Shown here: positions 24,898 to 34,091 of the stretch, in pieces
How positions within the stretch are numbered: position 1 is the stretch's first letter
How the letters are laid out: every line of letters begins with the position of its first letter
Assembly: GCF_006517625.1 (NCBI RefSeq)
Contig: NZ_VHQI01000018.1
Coordinates: 1 to 47,788, forward strand
Reading direction: 5' to 3'
DNA length: 47,788 nucleotides
Origin: Mixta tenebrionis
GTDB lineage: Bacteria > Pseudomonadota > Gammaproteobacteria > Enterobacterales > Enterobacteriaceae
Position numbers and translations under genes: made by a program
The notes under the pieces: model-generated
Told to the model about the DNA's origin: nothing
Database searches by the model: none
Seen by the model: the letters and a program-made list of their open reading frames with translations, nothing else

Positions 24898-25305
24898 TTA
24901 ACCCACATTTTTTAACCGCTCAATCGTTGCGGATAATTCCTTCAGTTGTTTTTCCATCTCAATCACACGCTGTTTTTCTTCAGCGCCTCGCATGAGGTCT
25001 CGCCGAACCTCAGGATCTAACTGGTTTAGAAGTTCAAGCATTTTAAGGTCTGACTGGCTGAATTGATGCTGTGTTGGCACAGCGATAATTTCTTCAGATG
25101 GAATCTGTTCTCTACCAGTAAGAAGCCAATCTATTGATATACCCAAATGAGTGCTTAACGCAACAAGAGCCTCCGCATTGGGTTCTCTCTCACCACGCAG
25201 ATAGTTTTGAAGTGAGCGATATGGAATTTTTGACAGGTCAGACAATGCTTTAATCGTCAACCCCTTAGTATCCATCGCTTCGCGTAATCTCTCTTTTATA
25301 CTCAT
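24898..25305 (-). CDS. XRE-family phage repressor
   Basis: This 135-residue protein starts at the ATG at 25305 (MSIKERLREAMDTKGLTIKA). The upstream frame has promoter-like DNA and is not coding. The HTH lies at about residues 13-60 (LTIKALSDLSKIPYRSLQNY, then PNAEALVALSTHLGISIDWL). The C-terminus is a coiled coil (EMEKQLKELSATIERLK), likely for oligomerisation. It diverges from the early operon across an operator-like region, the arrangement of a lysogeny repressor. No S24 peptidase domain is seen, so it is not of the LexA-cleavage type. Confidence 0.85.
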   Translation of the reverse strand: MSIKERLREAMDTKGLTIKALSDLSKIPYRSLQNYLRGEREPNAEALVALSTHLGISIDWLLTGREQIPSEEIIAVPTQHQFSQSDLKMLELLNQLDPEVRRDLMRGAEEKQRVIEMEKQLKELSATIERLKNVG

Positions 25306-25321
25306 TTGAACATATCTCAAT

Positions 25322-25377
25322 TTGACATACCCGTTTGGGTGCGTACAATAGACCCAATAGAGTACATCATAACCCAA
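25322..25377 (+). promoter_or_regulatory. Early promoter with operator-like repeats
   Basis: TTGACA (25322-25327) and TACAAT (25344-25349) are spaced by 16 bp, a near-consensus sigma-70 promoter for the rightward early genes. Its spacer holds the dyad ACCCGTTTGGGT (25329-25340). The hexamer ACCCAA recurs at 25352-25357 and 25372-25377 and, inverted, at 25335-25340. These are likely binding sites for the repressor at 24898-25305, the Ner-like protein or both. Confidence 0.65.
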
Positions 25378-25393
25378 CAGGAACACGGTGCAT

Positions 25394-25618
25394 ATGAACA
25401 AACAACAAGTTCGGGCACGGCTGGTTGAGCGAGGCAGTAGCCTGCGCCAGTTTGCGCTTAACGCGGGCTATGAGCCACGAACAGTCACCCAGGCTGTCAG
25501 CCGCTGGGCAGGCAAAAGCGAACTTCCACGCGGTCGTTTGACTTATCGGATTTTGCGAGACCTTTCGGTCGCAATAGGCAAAGAAGTTACCCCCGGCATC
25601 CTCAAGGAGGCGTCATGA
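25394..25618 (+). CDS. Small DNA-binding protein, Ner-like position
   Basis: This 74-residue protein is the first early gene. I give the ATG at 25394 (MNKQQVRARLVERGSSLRQF); a GTG two codons upstream is closer to the AGGA site and is possible. The segment GSSLRQFALNAGYEPRTVTQ looks like a helix-turn-helix and is followed by a basic region. In Mu the gene after the early promoter is ner, a negative regulator, and this protein could serve that role. Homology to Ner itself is not clear. Confidence 0.72.
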   Translation: MNKQQVRARLVERGSSLRQFALNAGYEPRTVTQAVSRWAGKSELPRGRLTYRILRDLSVAIGKEVTPGILKEAS

Positions 25619-25920
25619 GTAAACCAAATACATCAAGCTCAGGTACCCGTATTTTGCGTGTCCTTAAGGCTTTACGCGGTCATGCTCTGAACGGTGTTTC
25701 TAACGGTGAACTGGCATCGGCTCTGGGCGAGTCACCGGCGAATATCAATCGTGCGCTGAACACCCTTATCGAAGAAGGTCTGGCCCTGAAACTGGATAAC
25801 GGGCGTTTTGCCCCTGGAGTCCAGCTCTTACAAATCGCCATGGCGCACAGTACCGAAATGGCGCGGGCGCAGGATCGTATCAATGAAATTAACCAGCGCG
25901 TTATGGCTGGCAGTCGCTAA
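25615..25920 (+). CDS. Helix-turn-helix protein (IclR-like winged HTH)
   Basis: This 101-residue protein starts with an ATGA overlap to the previous gene. Residues 11-65 form a winged HTH: RILRVLKALRGHALNGVSNG, then LASALGESPANINRALNTL and EEGLALKLDNGRFA. This is like the IclR N-terminal domain. The C-terminal 35 residues are helical. It is an early regulatory protein or part of transposition control. No effector domain is present. Confidence 0.78.
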   Translation: MSKPNTSSSGTRILRVLKALRGHALNGVSNGELASALGESPANINRALNTLIEEGLALKLDNGRFAPGVQLLQIAMAHSTEMARAQDRINEINQRVMAGSR

Positions 25921-25929
25921 GGAGTTGAA

Positions 25930-26841
25930 ATGGGACGCACAAAATCACAACCAGTTGAACTAGTGGAAGATGCACCGCTGAGTGATGGCCTCAACGTTAA
26001 TATTAATGCCATGACCGAACATCGCCTCGAAATCATGCAGCAGTTCGGTGATGGTCTGCCGTATGAACGTGATCGTATCGTTCACGAAACACGGTTTTAT
26101 ATGGCGCAGAGTGCTGAGGCCATGCTGGAAGCAGGTAAACGCCTTGTAATTCTTAAAGAAAATGAACCTCACGGCGATTTTATAAATATTCTCGAAAATG
26201 ACCTCGGCCTTGAGCCGCGCGTCGCACGCCGCATGATGCAGGCCAGCGTGAAATTTTTGGGTAATGGCGATCAAAATTCAAAACGGACAGCGCTGACCGT
26301 TTTAGGTAAGACCAAGTTGTATGAACTGATGGTTCTGGATGACGAAGAACTCGACGCATTGGCTGATGGTGGAACCGTCGCCGGGGCAACGCTTGATGAT
26401 ATTGATCGCATGACCAGCCGCGAACTGAAGGCAGCCCTACGTGAAGCCCGCGAAACCAACGCTGCGCAACAACGCGTACTCGCCGACAAAAACGAAAAAA
26501 TCGACACTCTCTCCACCAAACTGGAGAAGAAATCCCGTATCCAGCCGCCTAAGCCTGACGAAGAGGTGAAGAAGATGCGGGCAGAAGTGACGGCGTTAGC
26601 GGTTGAGGCGGAATCTGCCATCGCGGTTCGACTGTCCAGCGCCTTTGAGACCCTGTGCGCATACTGCGCTGAAAACATGATTGATACCCCCAGAGACTTT
26701 ATGGCCGGTCTGGTCTGCCAGCTGGAAAGCACCGCGCGTGGCCTGCGCTCCACATTTGACCTGCCGGACGAGCCGACAGGCAACGCCGCCCCTTCATGGC
26801 TGACTGACCCGACGCCACAGATTAACGGGCAGGAGGCATAA
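25930..26841 (+). CDS. DUF3102 domain protein
   Basis: This 303-residue protein matches DUF3102. It has IVHETRFYMAQSAEAMLEAG then KRLVILKENEPHGDFINILE, followed by LGLEPRVARRMMQASVKFLG. The middle part is a coiled coil (KALREARETNAAQQRVLADK). Proteins of this type often precede the transposase in BcepMu-like phages. The DNA-binding character is suggested, but the role is unknown. It lies 3 bp before the transposase gene. Confidence 0.85.
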   Translation: MGRTKSQPVELVEDAPLSDGLNVNINAMTEHRLEIMQQFGDGLPYERDRIVHETRFYMAQSAEAMLEAGKRLVILKENEPHGDFINILENDLGLEPRVARRMMQASVKFLGNGDQNSKRTALTVLGKTKLYELMVLDDEELDALADGGTVAGATLDDIDRMTSRELKAALREARETNAAQQRVLADKNEKIDTLSTKLEKKSRIQPPKPDEEVKKMRAEVTALAVEAESAIAVRLSSAFETLCAYCAENMIDTPRDFMAGLVCQLESTARGLRSTFDLPDEPTGNAAPSWLTDPTPQINGQEA

Positions 26842-26844
26842 CCC

Positions 26845-28614
26845 ATGAGTGCCGCCCTGACTGAACGACTGGTTTATGTTGCCCGCGCGGCACGTGACGC
26901 GGGGCATGGTAAGCGCGGTGCGATATACGATGCCGCCTGCGCTGAACTGGGCATGTCCCGCGCCACCCTGCTGCGCAAGCTGAAGGAGGTATCAGTGACT
27001 GACAAACGCAAAAAACGCGCCGATGCCGGGCGCAGCGCCCTGAGCCGCGACGAAGCCGCGCTGATATCTGCCACGCTGCGCGAGGCCACCCGTAAGAACG
27101 GTAAGCGCCTGTATTCCATCGCGGATGCGGTGGAGACCCTGCGTTCAAACGGCTTTATCACTGCAGGCAGAACGGACGAGGCCACAGGCGAGTTTTTCCC
27201 GCTGTCCGAGGACACCATCAGCCGCGCCCTGCGTAACTATGGCCTTCACCCGGAACAGCTTGACGCACCGGCACCGTCGTCCGAGATGGCCAGCCTGCAT
27301 CCCAACCACGTCTGGGAGATTGATGCCTCACTTTGTACGCTTTACTACCTGAGCAACGGCCATAAAGGGCTGCAGGTGATGGACAGCACGAAGTTCTACA
27401 AGAACAAGCCTGCCAACATCGCACGCATCGCCAGTGACCGCGTGTGGAGTTACGAGATTACCGACCATACCAGCGGCTGGATTTACGTTGAGTACGTGAT
27501 GGGCGCGGAATCCGGTGAGAACCTCTGTTCTGTTCTTATCAACGCCATGCAGGAGCGTGGTGGCGCTGACGTGCTGCACGGCGTGCCGAAAATACTCTAC
27601 CTCGACCCCGGCTCGGCGAACACCGCTGGCATGACGAAAAATATGTGCCGCTCGCTGGGCATCGACCTGATAGCGCACAAGCCGCATAACGCCCGCGCCA
27701 CCGGACAGGTGGAAAAAGCCCGTGACATTATCGAACGCAAGCTGGAGCCGGGTCTCAAGTTCCAGCCGGTTCACAGCCTGGAAGAGCTGAACGCGCTGGC
27801 GGTGAAATGGCGCAGCCACTTTAACGCCACGGCAGTTCACAGCCGCCACGGTAAAACCCGCACGGATATCTGGCTGAAAATTACCGCTGACCAGCTGAAG
27901 AAAGCGCCATCCGTTGAGGTATGCCGGGAGCTGGCAGTGGCCGCGCCGGAAAGCCGTAAGGTCACATCAAAACTGCGTGTGCCATTCCGGGGTAGCGAAT
28001 TTGATGTTTCGACGGTGCCGGGCGTACTGGTCGGCGAAAAACTGATGATTACCCGTAACCCGTGGCGCAGCGATGTGGCGCAGGTGGTGCTGACCGGCGA
28101 AGACGGCCACGAGACGTTCTTCTTGGTCGAAGAGGTCAGAAAGAACGAGTTTGGCTTTGCCGAAAGCGCGGCGGTATTTGGCGAAAACTACAAAGCCCTG
28201 CCGGAGACCCCGGCGCAGACGGCGGCAAAAGAAATCGAAGTGCTGGTCACCGGCACCGATAACGCCACCGATGCAGCTGCTGCACGCAAGGCGAAGGCGC
28301 TGCCGTTTGGCGGGCGACTTGACCCGTATAAACATATCGACGACACCACGCTTCCGGCCTATATGCCGAAGCGCGGTCAGGCTTCAGACGTGCGCGGCCC
28401 GCGTATTGAGCAGCGTCCGCTGACCCATGTGGAGGCCGCGAAAGCCCTGCGCGAGAAGTTCAGCGCGAACGGCCATACCTGGACGCCGGAACATTACCGC
28501 CAGTTAACGGCACGGTACCCGGATGGCGTACCGGAAGCCGCGCTGGATGAGGTGATGGTCACCCTGACCACTCCGGCCCGCAGCAGCGTTATCAGCATCG
28601 TTAACGGCAACTGA
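26845..28614 (+). CDS. DDE transposase TnpA (MuA-like integrase core)
   Basis: This 589-residue transposase carries out integration and replicative transposition of the phage. The N-terminus has HTH-like elements (GMSRATLLRKLKEVSVTDK). The rve core runs from about residue 150. The catalytic acids are D160 (VWEIDASLC), D254 (LYLDPGSAN) and E290 (ATGQVEKARDIIE), giving D-35-E spacing. The C-terminal beta domain, about 380-430, is of the Mu type. It is followed by the ATPase gene, as in Tn552- and BcepMu-like elements. Confidence 0.95.
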   Translation: MSAALTERLVYVARAARDAGHGKRGAIYDAACAELGMSRATLLRKLKEVSVTDKRKKRADAGRSALSRDEAALISATLREATRKNGKRLYSIADAVETLRSNGFITAGRTDEATGEFFPLSEDTISRALRNYGLHPEQLDAPAPSSEMASLHPNHVWEIDASLCTLYYLSNGHKGLQVMDSTKFYKNKPANIARIASDRVWSYEITDHTSGWIYVEYVMGAESGENLCSVLINAMQERGGADVLHGVPKILYLDPGSANTAGMTKNMCRSLGIDLIAHKPHNARATGQVEKARDIIERKLEPGLKFQPVHSLEELNALAVKWRSHFNATAVHSRHGKTRTDIWLKITADQLKKAPSVEVCRELAVAAPESRKVTSKLRVPFRGSEFDVSTVPGVLVGEKLMITRNPWRSDVAQVVLTGEDGHETFFLVEEVRKNEFGFAESAAVFGENYKALPETPAQTAAKEIEVLVTGTDNATDAAAARKAKALPFGGRLDPYKHIDDTTLPAYMPKRGQASDVRGPRIEQRPLTHVEAAKALREKFSANGHTWTPEHYRQLTARYPDGVPEAALDEVMVTLTTPARSSVISIVNGN

Positions 28615-28624
28615 GGAGGAAGAC

Positions 28625-29791
28625 ATGCTGGTACTGAAGCAACAACTGAAAGAGGCCCGCATCCCGCAGGCGGTGGTGGCAAGAGCCGTCGCCGTTTCCG
28701 AGGCCACGCTGGCCCAGATTGTGAACCATAACGAGTGGCCCCGCACCAGCCCCGAAGAGGTACGCCAGCGTCTGGCGTTGTATCTGGAAAGTCAGGGGAT
28801 TGATACAGCGAAGAGTTTTGATGCTGTACAGGGCGCAGCCACGCCCCGTACAGCGGGTACTACCGATAAAACCAACCTCAGCGAGGCAGAGAACATGTTA
28901 CTCAAAAAGCAGGTGTTATTTCCAGCAACCAAAAAAGCGTTTGGCCTTTTCCGTGACCCTTTCGCCGATGAGGCCATGCAGGGCGCGGACGATGTGTTCA
29001 CCACACCGGATATCCGCTACGTGCGCGAGGCACTGTTCCAGACCGCCCGTCACGGTGGCTTTCTGGCGGTTATCGGCGAGTCCGGCGCGGGTAAATCCAC
29101 GCTGCGCCGCGATCTGATTGAACGCGTCAACCGCGAGAACGCGCCGGTGATTGTTATCGAGCCATACATCATAGCCATGGAAGACAACGACGTGAAGGGC
29201 AAAACCCTGAAGGCGGCTGCTATCGCCGAGGCCATTATCAGCACCATCGCGCCGCTGGAGAGCATCAAGCGCAGCCAGGACGCCCGCTTCCGCCAGTTGC
29301 ACCGCGTCCTGAAGGACAGCAGCCAGGCGGGCTTCAGCCACGTTCTGGTGATTGAGGAGGCCCACAGCCTGCCCATCCCGACGCTGAAGCACCTCAAACG
29401 CTTCTTCGAGCTGGAATCAGGCTTTAAAAAACTGCTGTCCATCGTGCTGATTGGCCAGCCTGAACTGGCGGACAAACTGTCCGAACGCAACATGGAAGTC
29501 CGTGAGGTCGTCCAGCGCTGCGAGGTGGTTGAACTGCTGCCGCTGGACAACAGCCTGGAAGAGTTTCTGGCGTTCAAACTGCAACGCGCCGGTAAGCAGC
29601 TGGCTGACATCATGGACGCCAGCGCAGTGGAGGCCATCCGCGCCCGCCTGAGCAATCTGGGCAGTAACCGTAAAAGCATGGTCAGCCTGCTGTATCCGCT
29701 GGCCGTCAGTAACCTGGTGATAGCCGCCATGAATCTGGCTGCTGAAATCGGGGTTCCGCAGGTCAACGCCGACGTCGTCAAGGGGGTTTAA
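28625..29791 (+). CDS. AAA ATPase TnpB (MuB/ExeA-like transposition protein)
   Basis: This 388-residue ATPase has an N-terminal HTH (QAVVARAVAVSEATLAQIVN) at about residues 15-35. Walker A GESGAGKST lies at 151-159 and Walker B VLVIEEAH at 240-247. The core resembles ExeA/TniB-type AAA proteins (GLFRDPFADEAM). It would bind target DNA, deliver it to TnpA and give target immunity, as MuB does. It starts 10 bp after tnpA with a GAGGAAG ribosome site. Confidence 0.93.
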   Translation: MLVLKQQLKEARIPQAVVARAVAVSEATLAQIVNHNEWPRTSPEEVRQRLALYLESQGIDTAKSFDAVQGAATPRTAGTTDKTNLSEAENMLLKKQVLFPATKKAFGLFRDPFADEAMQGADDVFTTPDIRYVREALFQTARHGGFLAVIGESGAGKSTLRRDLIERVNRENAPVIVIEPYIIAMEDNDVKGKTLKAAAIAEAIISTIAPLESIKRSQDARFRQLHRVLKDSSQAGFSHVLVIEEAHSLPIPTLKHLKRFFELESGFKKLLSIVLIGQPELADKLSERNMEVREVVQRCEVVELLPLDNSLEEFLAFKLQRAGKQLADIMDASAVEAIRARLSNLGSNRKSMVSLLYPLAVSNLVIAAMNLAAEIGVPQVNADVVKGV

Positions 29792-29793
29792 CC

Positions 29794-30063
29794 ATGAAAT
29801 CCATCGCCGATATCAACCAGCAGATGAGCAAGGTGCAGTCTGCCATTATGGCGCTCAACGCCATGAACACCACCGTACAGAGCGTCATGATTGCTGGCAG
29901 TAAGCCAGTTATCCGTATCGCCCGCAACGGGCACTGTGCCCGCCTGCTGGAGCAGGGCAAGGCAAGTTATACCCATGTTGGTCATGACGGCTCAGGGCGC
30001 TTTCGTCAGGGCGTCTTTGAACTGCATGGCTGCCGTATTACCTGGTCAGAGTCATTACATTAA
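29794..30063 (+). CDS. Hypothetical early phage protein
   Basis: This 89-residue protein starts 2 bp after the ATPase gene. It begins MKSIADINQQMSKVQSAIMA and continues with SKPVIRIARNGHCARLLEQG and HGCRITWSESLH. I do not recognise a family. Its position and close spacing point to transposition or early takeover functions, but there is no motif to judge by. Confidence 0.7.
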   Translation: MKSIADINQQMSKVQSAIMALNAMNTTVQSVMIAGSKPVIRIARNGHCARLLEQGKASYTHVGHDGSGRFRQGVFELHGCRITWSESLH

Positions 30064-30080
30064 CCATAAGGTGAACAGAG

Positions 30081-30692
30081 ATGAGCGAAGTAAATAAAGA
30101 AGACTACATGAAAGACCGCAAGGGGCGTCTGGTGCCGGTTGACCAGGTGTCTGACTATGACCTTGCGATGGACTCTTTCGTTAAAGAACAGGTTGCCGCT
30201 GCGAAGGTTAAACGCGACGAACTCAGCGACTTCAAGCGTCGAGCCTTTGACGAGTGCTATGCCTGGCTTGACCTTGTGGCCGAGAAGTACGGCAGAACGC
30301 GCGGCGGTGCCAAAGGCAACGTGACCTTCAGCAGCTTCGACGGTGCTCAGCAGATCACCATTCGCGTGCAGGAAACCCTGACCTTCGGGCCAGAGCTGCA
30401 GATTGCCAAAGACTTGATAGACGAGTGCGTCACCGAGTGGTCGGAAGGCGCGAACGCCAACCTGCGGGCCATCATCAGCGATGCTTTCCAGGTGGACAAA
30501 GAGGGCCAGCTTAATACCGGACGCATTCTTTCCCTGCGCCGCGTCAAGATTCAGGACGAGCGCTGGAACCGGGCAATGGAGGCCATATCGGAATCACTGC
30601 AGGTGGCAATGTCCAAAACCTATATTAATTTCCGGGAGAAAGATAAACACGGGAAGCTAATTAATATTCCGTTAGATATCGCTGCCATTTAA
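30081..30692 (+). CDS. DUF3164 protein
   Basis: This 203-residue protein is of the DUF3164 family found in Mu-like and other transposable phages. Clear features are KGRLVPVDQV near the start, DFKRRAFDECYAWLDLVAEK, and SFDGAQQITIRVQETLTFG. Next comes TGRILSLRRVKIQDERW. Its function is unknown. The position after the transposition genes in the early operon is usual for it. Confidence 0.88.
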   Translation: MSEVNKEDYMKDRKGRLVPVDQVSDYDLAMDSFVKEQVAAAKVKRDELSDFKRRAFDECYAWLDLVAEKYGRTRGGAKGNVTFSSFDGAQQITIRVQETLTFGPELQIAKDLIDECVTEWSEGANANLRAIISDAFQVDKEGQLNTGRILSLRRVKIQDERWNRAMEAISESLQVAMSKTYINFREKDKHGKLINIPLDIAAI

Positions 30693-30713
30693 TTTTAATT
30701 CACTTTCTTTTTA

Positions 30714-30750
30714 TTTCGGCGTCAGCGCCGTGGGCTTTTGCACGCCGAAA
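30714..30750 (+). other. Inverted repeat in the early operon
   Basis: TTTCGGCGT (30714-30722) and ACGCCGAAA (30742-30750) form a perfect 9-bp stem around 19 bases, which themselves contain GCGCC. The stem starts after a T-rich run and ends 20 bp before the small zinc-ribbon gene. It may be an attenuator or an RNA-stabilising stem, or a bidirectional terminator with weak tracts. Confidence 0.4.
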
Positions 30751-30770
30751 ACAGCATTGAGGAATAAATC

Positions 30771-30959
30771 ATGTCCATCAAATGTACCAACTGCCAGAAA
30801 GGTATCACCACCCTGAAATTCAGCGACGCCAGCGTCATTACCTCCGGTAAGTACCGTGTGCCAGCCGTCCTCATCACGCTGGTATGCCCGCACTGCAGCC
30901 AGCATTACTACACCGAAGTCCCGGCCATGGAGTTCATCCCCTGCGAGGCAAAACAATGA
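30771..30959 (+). CDS. Small zinc-ribbon-like protein
   Basis: This 62-residue protein has two CxxC pairs: CTNCQKG near residue 5 and CPHCSQH near 39. This pattern suits a zinc ribbon. The rest has short beta-like stretches (ITTLKFSDASVITSG). The family is not recognised. The stop overlaps the start of the next gene (ATGA), so translation is coupled. Confidence 0.72.
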   Translation: MSIKCTNCQKGITTLKFSDASVITSGKYRVPAVLITLVCPHCSQHYYTEVPAMEFIPCEAKQ

Positions 30960-31252
30960 AAGGCATGAAATTATATAACCGTTCGACGATCTACAATCTG
31001 GCCCTTAAAACCTTTGGCCCTGAAGCACAGGCGCTGAAGCTGATGGAAGAAGCCGCCGAACTGGCCGCTGCCGCTGCCCGCAACATGAACGGACTGGGCA
31101 ATGAAGTTGATCTTGCTGGCGAACTGGCTGACGTTGAAATCATGATTGAACAGTTCCGTCTCAACGGGATGGGCCTGATGATTGACTTTCATAAGCAGAA
31201 AAAGCTGGAACGCCTTGCTGAACGTCTGGGGGTGACTTATGCCGCAGAATAA
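30956..31252 (+). CDS. MazG-like NTP-pyrophosphohydrolase-type protein
   Basis: This 98-residue protein starts at the ATG at 30956, overlapping the previous stop. It has KLMEEAAELAAAAARN and GELADVEIMIEQF, resembling the ExxE and ExxD metal-binding helices of MazG-like/all-alpha NTP-PPases. The active site may hydrolyse NTPs. In phages such proteins can clean nucleotide pools or lower alarmone levels. The alignment is by pattern only. Confidence 0.75.
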   Translation: MKGMKLYNRSTIYNLALKTFGPEAQALKLMEEAAELAAAAARNMNGLGNEVDLAGELADVEIMIEQFRLNGMGLMIDFHKQKKLERLAERLGVTYAAE

Positions 31253-31928
31253 TGAAAAGCTGCTGGAGAAGTTAAAAAAGCTGCTGGCGCTGGCTAAATC
31301 CGATAATCCCCATGAAGCGGCATTGGCCCTGCAACGCGCCCAGAAACTGATGCAGGCCTATAACATCACCCAGGCTGAACTCGCACTCAGTGATATTGAT
31401 GAAAGCGTCAGTCACTACTGGGCTGCAGGTAGCGTTAATCCGCCACGTTATATGCTGGGTCTGCTGGATATTATCCAGGTGGCATTTGGCGTTAAGTCTA
31501 TTATTCACTCCGGCTTTAAACCCAGCGTTGGCTTTTACGGTAATAAAGACCGGGTTGAACTGGCCTCATATACATGGGAGGTACTGGCCAGACAGTTAAT
31601 CATGGCCCGTAAAAACTATATTCGGCAGCAGAATAAAAGGATCAAAAACACGACCAAGACCAGCCGTGGTGACAAATTTGCCGAAGGCTGGGTTCTGGCC
31701 GTGCGCAGCGAGGTTCATTTATTTGCTATGTCCCGCGAAGAACGTGAGCTGGCAAGCCTCTGGCTTGAACAAAAATATCCTGATTCAGGAACAACCTCTG
31801 GCCGCAAAGCCGGTAAATCCCGTGACGCGGACATGTCCCGCCACATCGGTTACAGAGAAGGGGAAAACGTCCGCCTGCATCAGCCTGTCAGCGGGCAGGA
31901 ACAGCGGAAGCTGGGGAGTGGTTTATGA
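31239..31928 (+). CDS. DUF2786 domain protein
   Basis: This 229-residue protein has the DUF2786 signature at the N-terminus: LKKLLALAKSDNPHEAALAL followed by QRAQKLMQAYNITQAEL. A second part has GFYGNKDRVELASYTWEVLA, as found in larger relatives. The C-terminus is basic (RKAGKSRDADMSRH). It is common in Mu-like prophages and its role is unknown. It overlaps the previous gene by 14 bp and the next by 4 bp. Confidence 0.85.
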   Translation: MPQNNEKLLEKLKKLLALAKSDNPHEAALALQRAQKLMQAYNITQAELALSDIDESVSHYWAAGSVNPPRYMLGLLDIIQVAFGVKSIIHSGFKPSVGFYGNKDRVELASYTWEVLARQLIMARKNYIRQQNKRIKNTTKTSRGDKFAEGWVLAVRSEVHLFAMSREERELASLWLEQKYPDSGTTSGRKAGKSRDADMSRHIGYREGENVRLHQPVSGQEQRKLGSGL

Positions 31929-32140
31929 TGGCTGAATCTATTGTATGTGCCCTGTTCTGGTATGGTCTCGTGGGGTGGTGTACTGCTGAACTGCACCGCC
32001 GCTCAGGTTTTTACTCACGTTACAGCGGTGCCGGACACTGGATCAGTTGGGCCGTTATGTTCATGTGCTGGCCTGTTGCGCTTCCTTTATATGTCGATTA
32101 TATCGGTGGCGCAGGTAAAAGGAGCGACGATGATGACTAA
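31925..32140 (+). CDS. Small two-helix membrane protein
   Basis: This 71-residue protein has hydrophobic segments at about 4-20 (SIVCALFWYGLVGWCTAEL) and 38-55 (WISWAVMFMCWPVALPLYV). The tail is acidic (RSDDDD). It overlaps DUF2786 (4 bp) and the GemA-like gene (11 bp). Early membrane proteins of this size may act in superinfection exclusion, but that is not shown. Confidence 0.7.
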   Translation: MMAESIVCALFWYGLVGWCTAELHRRSGFYSRYSGAGHWISWAVMFMCWPVALPLYVDYIGGAGKRSDDDD

Positions 32141-32558
32141 GCAGCGTCTTATTCAACTCATCCATATTGCCCGCAATGACCTCCAGATGGATGAGGACAC
32201 CTACCGCCAGATGCTACAGGGGCTGACCGGCAAAGCCTCAACCAAAGGGATGGATACCCCACAGCTAAACCGTGTTCTGGAATCTATGAAAAAGAAAGGT
32301 TTTCGCGTTAAGCCTGCCGGAAAAGCCAGGTCCGGCTTACCGCTGGATAACCATCCCCAGTCAAAGAAAATCCGTGCGCTTTGGCTTGAAATGGCAGCGG
32401 CGGGTACCGTCCGAGACAGTTCAGAGCAGGCGCTGGCGCTGTGGGTTAAACGGGAAACAGGCATCAGCGCGTTACGCTGGCTCAGCAATGAGCAGGCAAG
32501 TAGCGTGATTGAGAAACTGAAGAAGTGGCAGCGCAGAGCTGCGGGGGTGAAGCAATGA
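32130..32558 (+). CDS. Gp16/GemA-like regulatory protein (DUF1018)
   Basis: This 142-residue protein resembles Mu gp16 (GemA), a DUF1018 family member. Its start, TKQRLIQLIHIARNDLQMDE then DTYRQMLQGLTGKASTKGMD, is the family signature. The later SKKIRALWLEMAAAGTVRD is also shared. In Mu, GemA influences host gene expression and DNA supercoiling. Two tandem ATG codons (32130, 32133) are possible; the second has the better 8-base spacing from GGAG. It overlaps the activator gene by 4 bp. Confidence 0.87.
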   Translation: MMTKQRLIQLIHIARNDLQMDEDTYRQMLQGLTGKASTKGMDTPQLNRVLESMKKKGFRVKPAGKARSGLPLDNHPQSKKIRALWLEMAAAGTVRDSSEQALALWVKRETGISALRWLSNEQASSVIEKLKKWQRRAAGVKQ

Positions 32559-32944
32559 GCGACCTGAATCAGTTTCGTAGTAAAGGGCCGGAACTGTTGG
32601 TGGAACTGGCACAGCATACCTCTGAGACCGTCCGCGAGATTATTGATATCGAACCCGCAGTTGCCGACCAGATTGGTCAGGCCGTCGCGAACCGCATGAT
32701 GCAGGTCTGGGGTGGGCAAAACGTCTATTTTCCGATGGGCATGGTCTGGAAGGTCAGCCAGCGCGACCGGGAAATCTTCCTGGAGTTTGACGGACGCAAC
32801 CATCATGAACTGGCCCGCAAATTCGGTGTTTCGCTACAGTGGGTTTACAGCGTGGTGAAGCGGGTCAGAAAAGAAGAACTGGATCGGATGCAGGGCAAAC
32901 TGTTTGATGGTGAACCCGATGCCGATACGGGGAAAAAGGAGTAA
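32555..32944 (+). CDS. Mor-type transcription activator
   Basis: This 129-residue protein starts at the ATG at 32555 in an ATGA overlap. The C-terminal HTH has the pattern HELARKFGVSLQWVYSVVKR, typical of Mor/C proteins. The part before it has VWGGQNVYFPMG and EIFLEFDGRNHHE, also typical. Mor activates the middle promoter in Mu, and this one probably activates the late leftward operon. It is the last early gene before the phage end. Confidence 0.9.
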   Translation: MSDLNQFRSKGPELLVELAQHTSETVREIIDIEPAVADQIGQAVANRMMQVWGGQNVYFPMGMVWKVSQRDREIFLEFDGRNHHELARKFGVSLQWVYSVVKRVRKEELDRMQGKLFDGEPDADTGKKE

Positions 32945-32973
32945 CATCTGCAATCAGGCTGGTGCGAGTTCTG

Positions 32974-33026
<53 letters not shown>

Positions 33027-33028
33027 AT

Positions 33029-34016
<988 letters not shown>

Positions 34017-34091
34017 CACTCACTCCTTTGCTAACGGGGATGCTAAAAGCGTAGTGCATCACGCCGCCGCATGCTTTGCGGTGCTTCGCCT

